A stretch of DNA of 64,000 nucleotides from Streptomyces mangrovi (GCF_900114215.1 NZ_FOSG01000004.1:248001-312000), one strand, 5' to 3'. Positions 51,436-59,606 are shown, counted from the stretch's first letter. Program-made: numbers and translations. Notes: a model not told the origin generated them from the letters alone.

Positions 51436-52093
51436 CGGGGACCGGGACTGGATCCCCGTCCCGCTCGACGGTACGGCGCCCCGCCGCGCCGGTCCCGTCC
51501 TCCCCTCCTGCCCGCACTGCGTCGGGCCCCTGCCCTTTGGGCTCTCCGCCTGTCCGTCGTGCGGCGCCCGCGCCGACGGCGGTCCCCGTCCCGGGGCGGC
51601 GCGGCCGGCCGGTGGCGGACTGCGGCTGGTCTTCCAGGGCATGGGACGGCATCTGGACGTCGAGAGGGGGGAGACGGTGTTTCTGGGCCGCAGCGAGGAC
51701 TGGGCGCCGAGGGCGTCTGGCCTCCTCGCGGAGGAGACCACGGTCTCGGGGCGGCACGCGTGCGTCGAGCACGCCGAGGACGGCACCGTCTGGGTGACCG
51801 AGGTGAGGGAGGGGGCCAGCAACGGCACCCTGGTCAACGGCCGGGTGCTGGTTCCGGGAGTCCGGGAGCGGCTGAGCGAGGGGGACACGGTGGGGCTCGG
51901 CCCCCGGGTCGGCTTCCTGGTCCGGGGTCTCGCTCCGCGGCCGGGCGCCGCCGGGGAGGAGCGGCCGCGGGATCTCGGCGTTCCCGGGGGAGATCAGGGG
52001 GCTGCCCGGTCCTCCGGCGCGACGCACACCACGACGCACACCACGACGCACACCCACACCGAGTCCGACTCCGATGGATGGATCCGGTTCTGA
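51419..52093 (+). CDS. Zinc-ribbon FHA-domain protein, last gene of kinase operon
   Basis: In the 224-residue protein a zinc ribbon (CPHC...CPSC, about residues 31-48) is followed by an FHA domain (about 65-150). The FHA domain has VFLGRSEDW, VSGRHACVEH and GASNGTLVNGRVL, the phosphothreonine-binding residues of the fold. The C-terminus is an unusual acidic/His-Thr tail (THTTTHTTTHTHT), encoded by short DNA repeats at about 52019-52054. The start is a TTG at 51419 inside the AAA+ gene. It should recognise targets phosphorylated by the kinase of the same operon. Confidence 0.85.
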   Translation: MGVHSDGDRDWIPVPLDGTAPRRAGPVLPSCPHCVGPLPFGLSACPSCGARADGGPRPGAARPAGGGLRLVFQGMGRHLDVERGETVFLGRSEDWAPRASGLLAEETTVSGRHACVEHAEDGTVWVTEVREGASNGTLVNGRVLVPGVRERLSEGDTVGLGPRVGFLVRGLAPRPGAAGEERPRDLGVPGGDQGAARSSGATHTTTHTTTHTHTESDSDGWIRF

Positions 52094-52131
52094 GCAACCG
52101 TTTGTCGAACGTCTTCTTCTCGTTTCTTCTA

Positions 52132-52173
52132 TTGACCTGTCAAGTGCGCGCTCTTAGCGTGGCAAGCGCTTTC
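52132..52173 (+). promoter_or_regulatory. Promoter and LacI-type operator of PL9 pectate lyase gene
   Basis: TTGACC (52132-52137), a 17-bp spacer and TAGCGT (52155-52160) form a credible vegetative promoter. Just downstream, at the expected transcription start, lies GCAAGCGCTTTC (52162-52173), a near-palindrome of LacI/GalR type. The core AAGCGCTTTC recurs in a perfect palindrome at 61823-61836, upstream of the other pectate lyase gene. Confidence 0.6.
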
Positions 52174-52244
52174 TTCCTCTCGTGTCGAAAGCCACACCGC
52201 CATGCCTGCCGAGCAGGTGCCCCCCACGGAAGGGCGATGTCTTG

Positions 52245-53834
52245 ATGAGACCGAGAACCCCGCTGTCCTTACTGGCCTGCGCCACCCTGGCGGCCGGCGT
52301 CGCCGTGGCACTGCCCGGCGCCGCGGCGACGGCCGCGCCGGTCCGCCACGAGGCCGAGCGTGCCCCCGCCACCTGCGACGGCACCATCGACTCCGAACAC
52401 GCCGGCTACTCCGGAACGGGCTTCTGCAACGGCCGGAACGCCGTGGGCGCGGCCGCCCAGTTCACGGTGGACGCCCCGCAGGCCGGCACCGCGACGCTGT
52501 CGGTCCGCTTCGCCAACGGAACCACCGCCGCACGGCCCGCGGACATCGCGGTGAACGGCCCGGTGGTCGCGTCGGCGTCGTTCGAGAGCACCGGCGCGTG
52601 GGACGGATGGACGACGAAGACGCTCACGGTGCCGGTGAGGCAGGGCGGCAACACCATCCGGCTCAGCCCCACCGGCACCGGCGGTCTGCCCAACATCGAC
52701 TACCTCGACACCGAGGTGGACGGCACCGGTACCACACCGCCGCCCTCGGGATCGGTGCTGTACGTGGCGCCGAACGGCAGCGCCGACGCTGCCGGGACGG
52801 AGTCCGACCCGACGACGCTCGCTTCGGCCATCAGCCGCGTCACCCCCGGCGGGACGATCCGCCTGCGCGGCGGCACCTACCGCTTCTCGCAGACGGTCAC
52901 CATCCCGCAGGGCAACGACGGCACACCGGGCGACCGCACGGAGCTGTCCGCCTACCCGGGCGAGACGCCGGTGCTGGACTTCTCGGCGCAGAGCGAGAGT
53001 TCGTCCAACCGCGGACTCGCCGTCAACGGGTCGTACTGGCACGTCAAGGGCCTCGTCGTCCAGCGGGCCGGTGACAACGGGATCTTCGTCGGCGGCAGCC
53101 ACAACGTCATCGAGCGCACGGTGACGCGCTTCAACCGCGACACGGGTCTGCAGCTCTCGCGGATGTCCTCCTCCACCCCCCGCGACCAGTGGCCCTCCCA
53201 CAACCTCGTCCTGAGCGCACAGTCGCACGACAACGCCGACTCCGACGGCGAGGACGCCGACGGCTTCGCCGCGAAGCTCACCTCCGGCCCCGGGAACGTC
53301 TTCCGCCACGCGGTGGCCCACAACAACATCGACGACGGCTGGGACCTCTACACCAAGGACGAGACCGGGCCCATCGGCGCGGTGACCATCGAGGACTCCC
53401 TCGCCTACGAGAACGGCACCCTCAGCGACGGCACCCAGAACTCCAGTGGCGACCGCAACGGCTACAAGCTCGGCGGCGAGGACATCGGGGTCGACCACGT
53501 CATCCGGCGCAGCATCGCCTACGACAACGGCAAGCACGGGTTCACCTACAACAGGAACCCCGGCACGATGACGATGTCGGACAACATCAGCATCGACAAC
53601 GCCCAGCGCAACTACTCCTTCGACGCCGGCACCTCGGTGTTCCGGAACAACGTCTCGTGCCGCAGCGGCAGCGGGTCCAACGACAAGACCGTCGGCGACG
53701 CCGACGGCTCGAACCAGTTCTGGTCCGGCTCGAACGGCTCCCGGTGCTCCTCGTACGCCGGTGCCATGAGCTGGTCCTTCGCCTCCGACGGGCGCCTGGT
53801 GGTGTCCTTCGGCGGCAGGACGGCGACGCCGTGA
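52245..53834 (+). CDS. Secreted PL9-type pectate lyase with CBM35
   Basis: In this 529-residue secreted enzyme the signal peptide is residues 1-30 (PLSLLACATLAAGVAVALPG). A CBM35 domain (about 32-165, starting HEAERAPATCDG) binds uronic or galactan sugars, and a right-handed beta-helix (about 175-495) follows. Family-9 features include LYVAPNGSADAAGTESDPTTLASAI and the catalytic-base region SDGEDADGFAAKL. It cleaves polygalacturonate by beta-elimination. A putative LacI-type operator overlaps the promoter, so pectin-derived sugars probably induce it. ATG 52245 has GGAAGGG upstream. Confidence 0.92.
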   Translation: MRPRTPLSLLACATLAAGVAVALPGAAATAAPVRHEAERAPATCDGTIDSEHAGYSGTGFCNGRNAVGAAAQFTVDAPQAGTATLSVRFANGTTAARPADIAVNGPVVASASFESTGAWDGWTTKTLTVPVRQGGNTIRLSPTGTGGLPNIDYLDTEVDGTGTTPPPSGSVLYVAPNGSADAAGTESDPTTLASAISRVTPGGTIRLRGGTYRFSQTVTIPQGNDGTPGDRTELSAYPGETPVLDFSAQSESSSNRGLAVNGSYWHVKGLVVQRAGDNGIFVGGSHNVIERTVTRFNRDTGLQLSRMSSSTPRDQWPSHNLVLSAQSHDNADSDGEDADGFAAKLTSGPGNVFRHAVAHNNIDDGWDLYTKDETGPIGAVTIEDSLAYENGTLSDGTQNSSGDRNGYKLGGEDIGVDHVIRRSIAYDNGKHGFTYNRNPGTMTMSDNISIDNAQRNYSFDAGTSVFRNNVSCRSGSGSNDKTVGDADGSNQFWSGSNGSRCSSYAGAMSWSFASDGRLVVSFGGRTATP

Positions 53835-53897
53835 CCGCCGCCCGTCGGCCCGCCCGTCGGCCCGCCTGCCGGGCGGGGTGAGGCAGTAGGCCCCACC

Positions 53898-53928
53898 GGG
53901 CGGCGTCCCCCGGGCAGGGACGCCGCCC
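53898..53928. terminator. Bidirectional terminator hairpin
   Basis: Perfect 12-bp arms GGGCGGCGTCCC (53898-53909) and GGGACGCCGCCC (53917-53928), 7-nt loop, lie between the convergent PL9 and DsbA-like genes. Confidence 0.75.
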
Positions 53929-53945
53929 ACCGCCGGACCGGGTTC

Positions 53946-54902
53946 TCAGCCGTCCGCCGCGGCCGCCAGCCGCAGATGGGGGCGGGCCTCCTCGTCGCGG
54001 CCCTGGCGCTCCAGAGTGCGTCCGTACAGCATCCGCAGGTACAGGTCGCCCGGGAACTCCTCGACCAGTGACTCCAGGGTGGCCCCGGCCCGGTTCAGCT
54101 GGGCGGAGGCGAAGTAGGCTCGGGCTGCCAGCAGCCGGACCCCGCGGTCCGCGCCGAACTCCTCCAGCAGCGGACGCAGCATCACCAGGGCCCCCAGCGG
54201 GTCGCGCCGGTCCATGAGCGACTCGGCCCACCGCATCCGCTCGACCTCGGCGGGAACGGAGCGCTCGCGCCCGCCGTCGCGCAGGAAGTCCGCGATCACC
54301 TCCGGCGACTGGGCGCCCGCCAGGGCCCGGCCGCCCACGACGAGGGTGGGCGAGGTGCGCACCCCTCGGGCCCTGCCCTGGAGCAGCAGCTCGCGCACGA
54401 GGTCCTCGCCCGCGTCGCCGTCCAGCAGCCTCGCGCCGAGGGGGAAGCCGGCCGCCGCGGCCACCTCGCCGAGGACCGCCCGGTCGCCGATGTCCAGGCC
54501 CTCGACGAAGTTCGCGCGCATCACGCCCTCGGCCACGGCGTCCTGCGCGGGCGGGCCGCCGTGCTCGTATGCCAGGGCGATGAGCCGGTGGGCGTCGTGG
54601 CTGCTGACGCGCCATCTGGAACCCCAGGTCGGCCCCAGGCCCTCGCGGGCGGCCACCTGCGAGACCCGCGCCCGGTTCCGCTCCGGGGACAGCCCGGGCG
54701 CGCAGGCGCGCAGCGCCTCGTCCACGAGGGGGTCGCGCAGTGCCTCCTCCAGCGGAACGGCCCGGGCCGGAGCGGTCGGGTCGATCCGGAAGGGCCGCCA
54801 GACGACCTCCGCTCCGCTCCGGCCTGCCAGAGCCCGCTCCAGGCGCCGCTTGCCGATGTACGCCCACGCGCAGACGACGTCTGCCCAGATCTCGATTCGC
54901 AT
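53946..54902 (-). CDS. FrnE/DsbA-like protein lacking CxxC, with TPR-like C-terminus
   Basis: In the 318-residue protein residues 1-205 follow the FrnE branch of DsbA thioredoxin-fold oxidoreductases (MRIEIWADVVCAWAYIGKRRLERAL, with VRTSPTLVVGG for the cis-Pro). The active site, normally CPWC, reads CAWA here, so disulfide exchange by the usual dithiol mechanism is lost. About 110 extra C-terminal residues form TPR-like helices (PLGALVMLRPLLEEF, QLNRAGATLESLVEEFPGDL). The role is therefore probably binding or isomerase-like. It shares a 125-bp divergent region with a TetR gene and is the likely target of that repressor. Confidence 0.85.
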   Translation of the reverse strand: MRIEIWADVVCAWAYIGKRRLERALAGRSGAEVVWRPFRIDPTAPARAVPLEEALRDPLVDEALRACAPGLSPERNRARVSQVAAREGLGPTWGSRWRVSSHDAHRLIALAYEHGGPPAQDAVAEGVMRANFVEGLDIGDRAVLGEVAAAAGFPLGARLLDGDAGEDLVRELLLQGRARGVRTSPTLVVGGRALAGAQSPEVIADFLRDGGRERSVPAEVERMRWAESLMDRRDPLGALVMLRPLLEEFGADRGVRLLAARAYFASAQLNRAGATLESLVEEFPGDLYLRMLYGRTLERQGRDEEARPHLRLAAAADG

Positions 54903-54926
54903 GCCGCAAGGCTAGCCGACAGCAGT

Positions 54927-54954
54927 CACCTAAACAACATGTGTTGTTTAGGTG
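54927..54954. promoter_or_regulatory. 28-bp operator-like palindrome of TetR divergon
   Basis: CACCTAAACAACA and TGTTGTTTAGGTG (54927-54939 and 54942-54954) are perfect 13-nt arms around a TG centre. The AT-rich core stands out in GC-rich DNA. Its length and symmetry are typical of TetR-family operators. It lies 25 bp upstream of the DsbA-like start. Confidence 0.8.
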
Positions 54955-54997
54955 GCTCCGGTTCCGGACGCGGCCCCGGCCGCTGGGCGACACAAGT

Positions 54998-55007
54998 CGC
55001 TTAAGCG
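54998..55007. promoter_or_regulatory. Second palindrome near TetR gene start
   Basis: CGCTTAAGCG is a perfect 10-bp palindrome inside the imperfect dyad CGACACAAG...CTTGTCG (54988-55017). It lies about 20-40 bp upstream of the TetR start and may be a second, weaker operator or part of the promoter. Confidence 0.45.
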
Positions 55008-55027
55008 CCGCTTGTCGCTCGATCGAT

Positions 55028-55660
55028 ATGCTGGCGGGCATGCCGAAGCAGAGGACACTCCCCGCCGACCGTGTGGACCCTCGTGTACTGCGGACCCGTG
55101 CTCTGCTCCGGGAGGCGGCGCTGGCGATCGCCGCGGAACGGGATGTCGAATCCATGACCATCGCCGACATCGCGGAACGCGCCACGGTCAATCGCGCGAC
55201 CGTCTACCAGCACTACCGGGACCGGGACGCCCTGCTTCTGGACGCCATGGAGGAGGAGGTCGGCCGGCTCGCCCGCGCGGCCGCCCGGTGCCCGCTCACG
55301 CACCCGGCGCAGTGCACCCCGGGCGAGCTGGCGGAACTGTTCCGCCATGTGGAGACGAACGCGACCCTGTACCGGCGGATGCTCGGGCCCGGGGGGTCCG
55401 CGCGCTTCGTCAACCGGCTCAGGGAACTGCTGGCCGAGGAGGTGGCGGCCCAGCTGGGCGCGGTCGGCGACGACGGGGACGGGAGCGGGGCCACCGCGCT
55501 GCTGGAACTGCGCGCCCACTACCTCGCCGGGGCGTTCGTCGGGGTGTTCACCCGCTGGGTCACCATGACCGGCGGGCCCACGGCGGAGCAGGCCGCCGAG
55601 GAGGTGTGGGGGCTCCTGCGCGGGACCTCCCCCGGCCGCGGGGCGGCGGACCTGCCGTAG
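55028..55660 (+). CDS. TetR-family transcriptional regulator
   Basis: The 210-residue regulator has its N-terminal helix-turn-helix at MTIADIAERATVNRATVYQHYRDRDALLLDAM (about residues 43-74). The C-terminal ligand domain contains GGSARFVNRLRELLAEEV and YLAGAFVGVFTRWVT, as in the TetR_C_7-like group. The start may be ATG 55028 or 55040; neither has a good ribosome site. It is divergent from the DsbA-like gene, with two palindromes between them, so auto- and cross-repression are likely. Confidence 0.88.
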   Translation: MLAGMPKQRTLPADRVDPRVLRTRALLREAALAIAAERDVESMTIADIAERATVNRATVYQHYRDRDALLLDAMEEEVGRLARAAARCPLTHPAQCTPGELAELFRHVETNATLYRRMLGPGGSARFVNRLRELLAEEVAAQLGAVGDDGDGSGATALLELRAHYLAGAFVGVFTRWVTMTGGPTAEQAAEEVWGLLRGTSPGRGAADLP

Positions 55661-55702
55661 GCGTGGCCGACGGCGACGCCGCCGGGGGCATTCGGCGACC
55701 GG

Positions 55703-57118
55703 TCACCCGGAAGCGGTGACGGACGAGGCGGGCAGACCGGCGGCGGCCGTCTCCTCCCCGGTGAGGGGAGGCCCGCCGAGTTTCGGGCGGCGGGGCCCGC
55801 GGAGCGCGGCGAGGGACAGCCGGGGGTCGCCCAGGACGGACGCCGTGCGTTCGAGGGAGGTGACGTCGGTGACGCGGCGGGCCACCCAGCCGTTGCCGGT
55901 CGCGGTGTGGAGCAGTCGGCTGACGTAGGCGGACGCGAGCTTGTCCCGGAGGGTGGGGCCGTGCTCGGTGGCGCCCGGGTAGAGCACGTCCTGGCCGACG
56001 GCCAGGATCCACGCGGCGTCCACCGGTCCGGCCACGGCCCTCTGGACGTGCCGTGCCAGTCCCGGGGTGCCCCAGCCGCGGCGCCCGACCGTGTCGCGCA
56101 GGGCGACGGCGCTCTGGGCCGCGGTGGACATCCCGTGCCCGTAACTGGGGTTGTAGGCCGCCAGCGCGTCGCCGAGGACGGCGAACCCCTCGGGCCAGCG
56201 GCGCATCCGCTCGTAGAAGCGGCGGTAGTTGGCGGTGCTGCGGGTGCGGGTGACCCCGGTCAGGGGCTCGGCGTCCGCGATGAGCCGGCCGACGACCGGA
56301 TGCCGTGGCGCCTGCAGGGCGAAATCCATGAAAGCGTCGCCGTCTCCTGTGGGTTCGCCCCCACGGGTACCGAAGAGGGTCACGATCCAGCGCCCGTCCT
56401 CGATCATGATGAGCGAGGCGCCCTGTCCGGGAGCCCGCCGGGGATCGGCCTGGACGATGACGGTGGGGAAACGCCCCAGGGCGCGTACGGCGGCGGGGGC
56501 CCGGAAGACACGGCTGGCGTAGACGAGGCCCGGGTCGATCCTCCGCTCGGCCGGAGCGGGCAGCCCCAGCTCCCGCAGCCAGGAGGACGCGCGCGAGGCG
56601 CGGCCGGTGGCGTCGACGACCAGGTCCGCGGTGAGCCGTTCCTCCCTGCCGTCCGCCCGGCGGACGCGGACGCCGGTGACCGCGTCCGCGTCGCCGAGCA
56701 GACCTTCGGCCGTGGTGTTCTCCACAACGGTGACCCGCTCATGGCCGAGAACCTGCCGGCGCACGGTCCAGTCGAGCAGTTCACGGCTGCACAGCAGTGT
56801 GTGGTGGGACTCCTCCCAGCGCCTGAACCATCCCCGCGGGCTGAGGACGACCATGTCGGTGGGCACCGGCACGTGGTGCGCTCCGCGTCCCCGGAGCAGC
56901 TCCGCGGTGCCGGGCAGCAGTTCCTCGACGGCCCTGGCGCCGCCGGACCACAGCACGTGGGTGTGCTGCGCCTGGGGCAGCCCCCTGCGGGGCCCGGGCC
57001 CTTCGGGCAGGGTGTCGCGCTCCACGACGGTGACGGCCGCGAAGCCGGCCAGCGCGCGGGCCGCGAGCATGCCGGCCAGGCTGCCGCCGAGGACTATCGC
57101 GGATCTCGCGGATCTCAT
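55703..57118 (-). CDS. FAD-dependent monooxygenase-like protein
   Basis: The 471-residue flavoprotein has the N-terminal FAD motif AIVLGGSLAGMLAARALAG (about residues 7-25) and VVDATGRASRASSWLREL in the middle. The second FAD motif is FAVLGDALAAYNPSYGHGMSTAAQSA. It resembles the geranylgeranyl-reductase/aromatic-hydroxylase-like oxidoreductases seen beside MAB_1171c-type membrane proteins. The ATG at 57118 overlaps the stop of that membrane protein gene (ATGA). It is the last gene of a four-gene operon whose product is unknown. Confidence 0.87.
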   Translation of the reverse strand: MRSARSAIVLGGSLAGMLAARALAGFAAVTVVERDTLPEGPGPRRGLPQAQHTHVLWSGGARAVEELLPGTAELLRGRGAHHVPVPTDMVVLSPRGWFRRWEESHHTLLCSRELLDWTVRRQVLGHERVTVVENTTAEGLLGDADAVTGVRVRRADGREERLTADLVVDATGRASRASSWLRELGLPAPAERRIDPGLVYASRVFRAPAAVRALGRFPTVIVQADPRRAPGQGASLIMIEDGRWIVTLFGTRGGEPTGDGDAFMDFALQAPRHPVVGRLIADAEPLTGVTRTRSTANYRRFYERMRRWPEGFAVLGDALAAYNPSYGHGMSTAAQSAVALRDTVGRRGWGTPGLARHVQRAVAGPVDAAWILAVGQDVLYPGATEHGPTLRDKLASAYVSRLLHTATGNGWVARRVTDVTSLERTASVLGDPRLSLAALRGPRRPKLGGPPLTGEETAAAGLPASSVTASG

Positions 57119-58362
57119 GGGGCGGGGGTGTCGTTCCATGCGGCGGGTGTGCTCTCCGACCTGGCGGCCGCGCTGCGGCGGACCGCCTCGACGATGCTGG
57201 GACGGCGCAGTGCCCCGGAGACGGCTTCGACGTCGCGGAGCAGACTGTCGGGACTCCTCCACTCGGCGCCCCTGCCCGGGTCCTCCGCGCGGGCGGCGAT
57301 GGCGGCGGAGACGGCCACGGCACCGGCGACGCCCTCGGCCTCCCGGGGCGTGAGCCGCCGGCCGAGCGACTCCCCGAGCACGGGGTCGGGGTCGAGGGCC
57401 GCCCGGCGGGCCCGGCGGTGCAGCTCGTGGTCCAGATAGGGGGCCAGGGTGTAGAGGCTGTCCCGTATCTCCTTCTCCCGGATCGTCAGGGAGGTGTGGA
57501 TGTCCGGCTTGCCGACGAGCGTGGAGGGTCCGGCCGGGACGTGCTCCTTCAGCAGCCGGCACAGGGGCAGGAGCCTGCGATGGCGGAGGGCGGCCCGCCA
57601 GAACTCGTAGGCCGCCTGGCCCGCGTGAGGGACCAGGAAGCCCGCGCCGACCAGGATGGACCCGATGGCGCCGGCCAGCGGGGCGGCCTGAGTGCTGAGC
57701 CAGTCCAGGTCATGGCCGCTCCACCGGCCGACGACCGCGGTGAGCTTGAAGCCGTTGAAGGCGAGGGTGGCGATGTAACCGGTGCCCATGAGCAGCAGTC
57801 CGGTACGGAGCCAGGCGTCGACGCGGCGCACCCGGCGTTCCCACGACCACAGCAGCACGAAGTTGACGGTGTTGGCGACGGTGTGGGCCACGATGTAGAG
57901 CGTGATCATCTCGCGCAGATACGGTTCGTCGGCGTAGTACGTGTCGAAGTCGCGCAGGCGCTCGACAGCGGGGTCACCGAGGGCGAAGAGCACCCACAGC
58001 GCGACGATGACCAGCGAGTACACGGCGATGACCCATCGCATCACGCGGCCGGCCGACGCGGTGGCCCCGTCCCGCCACGCGGTGAGCATCAGCAGGCAGC
58101 AGGCGCTGAACGCGGTGAGCAGACTGTAGACCCAGGGCGCCGCGATGTTGGTCACGCCGGTGGTCCGGTTGATCAGCGTGATGCTCTGGGGAGCCGCGGA
58201 GGCGAGGACGAGAAAGGCCATGACCAGCAGCAGGCTCGCCACGCGGAGCAGCGATTCGTGCCGCGCTCGGATGGTGGAGCGCATCTTGAGGAACAGGGGC
58301 AGCAGCGCCACGACCGCCGCGAGGTAGTAGATGTGGGGGATGACGTCTTCGGAGGCGTCCAT
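57115..58362 (-). CDS. MAB_1171c-like integral membrane protein (putative transporter)
   Basis: The 415-residue protein has seven transmembrane segments in residues 1-255, starting YYLAAVVALLPLFLKMRSTI and ending AIGSILVGAGFLVPHAG. A cytoplasmic helical C-terminal domain (about 260-415) contains DIHTSLTIREKEIRDSLYTLAPYLD. This layout matches the MAB_1171c family, seen in actinobacteria next to XRE and ImmA/IrrE-like genes, as here. Transport substrate unknown. The gene is 15 bp after the ImmA-like gene and overlaps the monooxygenase. Confidence 0.83.
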   Translation of the reverse strand: MDASEDVIPHIYYLAAVVALLPLFLKMRSTIRARHESLLRVASLLLVMAFLVLASAAPQSITLINRTTGVTNIAAPWVYSLLTAFSACCLLMLTAWRDGATASAGRVMRWVIAVYSLVIVALWVLFALGDPAVERLRDFDTYYADEPYLREMITLYIVAHTVANTVNFVLLWSWERRVRRVDAWLRTGLLLMGTGYIATLAFNGFKLTAVVGRWSGHDLDWLSTQAAPLAGAIGSILVGAGFLVPHAGQAAYEFWRAALRHRRLLPLCRLLKEHVPAGPSTLVGKPDIHTSLTIREKEIRDSLYTLAPYLDHELHRRARRAALDPDPVLGESLGRRLTPREAEGVAGAVAVSAAIAARAEDPGRGAEWRSPDSLLRDVEAVSGALRRPSIVEAVRRSAAARSESTPAAWNDTPAP

Positions 58363-58377
58363 GGGGGTACGGTCGCC

Positions 58378-58983
58378 TCACCGGGGACCGAGAGTGGTCC
58401 GCAGCCGGGTCACGACCGCGTCGGTACGGGCAGGGTGGGGGACGGCCAGCGGGTCGTCCACGAGCCATCTGCGGAAATCCCTGTACAGGCGCACGCCGAA
58501 CGCCTCGGCCTCCCCCTCCTCCCGCGCGTCGCAGTGGCTGCGCGCCGCGGCGCACAGCACCGTGCCGTCGCCGGGCCGGTCCGCGGGGGACAGCATGCGG
58601 GCGGCGGCGGTGCCGCCCTCCACATGGCTCAGGTAGCCGCTGTGGCCCTGGTGCAGGTGCCACAGCTCGTGGCCCACGATGATCGGCTTCTGCGGGGCGT
58701 CCACCCTGCGTTCGACGAGGATCACGTCCCGCTCCTCCAGAGACAGCATCAGGCCGGTGATGCCGCCCGCCTCGCGCGGCAGTTCCTCGACCCTCAGCTC
58801 CAGGGGGCGGCCCCGGAGCGCGCCCATCTCCCGGCACAGCGCCCGGCACAGCGACTCCGCGTCCGTCGGCACCTGCAGCCCGGGGTCGCGGCTGAGGCCG
58901 TCCATGAGCCGGCGGGCGAGTTCGTCCATGGCCTTGCGGGTGCTCCTGCCGATGCCCCTGCGCCCCCTGCCCTCGCGCGTCAT
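58378..58983 (-). CDS. ImmA/IrrE-like metallopeptidase-type protein
   Basis: The 201-residue protein has the gluzincin motif HELWHLHQGH (zinc-binding HExxH, about residues 105-114) in the ImmA/IrrE context VILVERRVDAPQKPIIVGHELWHL. ImmA-type proteases cleave their partner XRE regulator to turn genes on. The partner is the gene just upstream, whose stop overlaps this start (ATGA). Downstream are the membrane protein and monooxygenase genes, the probable targets. Confidence 0.86.
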   Translation of the reverse strand: MTREGRGRRGIGRSTRKAMDELARRLMDGLSRDPGLQVPTDAESLCRALCREMGALRGRPLELRVEELPREAGGITGLMLSLEERDVILVERRVDAPQKPIIVGHELWHLHQGHSGYLSHVEGGTAAARMLSPADRPGDGTVLCAAARSHCDAREEGEAEAFGVRLYRDFRRWLVDDPLAVPHPARTDAVVTRLRTTLGPR

Positions 58984-59606
58984 CGTCCGGGCTCCGAGTC
59001 CGTGACGAAGTCGAGGACGAACCTGGTGATGGCCTCCCGCTGAGCACGGGTGAGGGCGGGCCCGCCGCCGCGGGCGGCGATCGCCCTGGCGCCGTGCTCC
59101 CCGACGAGGGCGGCCAGGGGGCCGTCGAGCTCCCTTCCGGCCGGCCTCGACTCCAGCCGGTCCACGACCGGTCGCAGTTCACGGGCCAGCGCGTCGCGGG
59201 GAGGGTCGGTGAAGAAGGTCAGCGACACCCCGAAGTAGTCGGCCAGCGCGGCGAGATGCGGCACATTGGGGCACTTCCCGCCCTGGAGGAGGCTGCGGGC
59301 CCAGGCACCGGTCACCCCCAGGCGGGCCGCCACCTCGCCGACGATGTCGGCCGGCCTCCTTCCGCTTTCCCTCAGAAGCCGCTCGTACAGGAAGTTCACC
59401 CGCCGGGGGGCGGTCTCGCCCACCTTGCGCTCCCGCACCCTCCCGCCCCTCAGCAGGGTGCGGATCTCCCTGGTGCCGAGGCCGGTGGCGGCCGACAGCT
59501 CACCGAGGTCCAGGACGTCGTCACGGGCGAGCCCTCTGGTCTTCGACAGAGCGTCCAGACGCTCCAGAACCTCGTCCAAGGGGTTGCGAGAGGCCTCGGT
59601 CACCAT
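58980..59606 (-). CDS. XRE-type DNA-binding regulator, partner of ImmA-like protein
   Basis: The 208-residue protein has two helix-turn-helix-like regions: residues 25-65 (LGELSAATGLGTREIRTLLRGGR), and a Cro/CI-type unit at about 90-135 (VAARLGVTGAWARSLLQGG, then YFGVSLTFFTDPP). The C-terminus is helical. It pairs with the ImmA/IrrE-like protein in the usual ImmR-ImmA manner. ATG 59606 is only 2 nt from the GGAGGG; the GTG one codon later (59603) has better spacing and may be the true start. It is first in the operon. Confidence 0.84.
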   Translation of the reverse strand: MVTEASRNPLDEVLERLDALSKTRGLARDDVLDLGELSAATGLGTREIRTLLRGGRVRERKVGETAPRRVNFLYERLLRESGRRPADIVGEVAARLGVTGAWARSLLQGGKCPNVPHLAALADYFGVSLTFFTDPPRDALARELRPVVDRLESRPAGRELDGPLAALVGEHGARAIAARGGGPALTRAQREAITRFVLDFVTDSEPGR

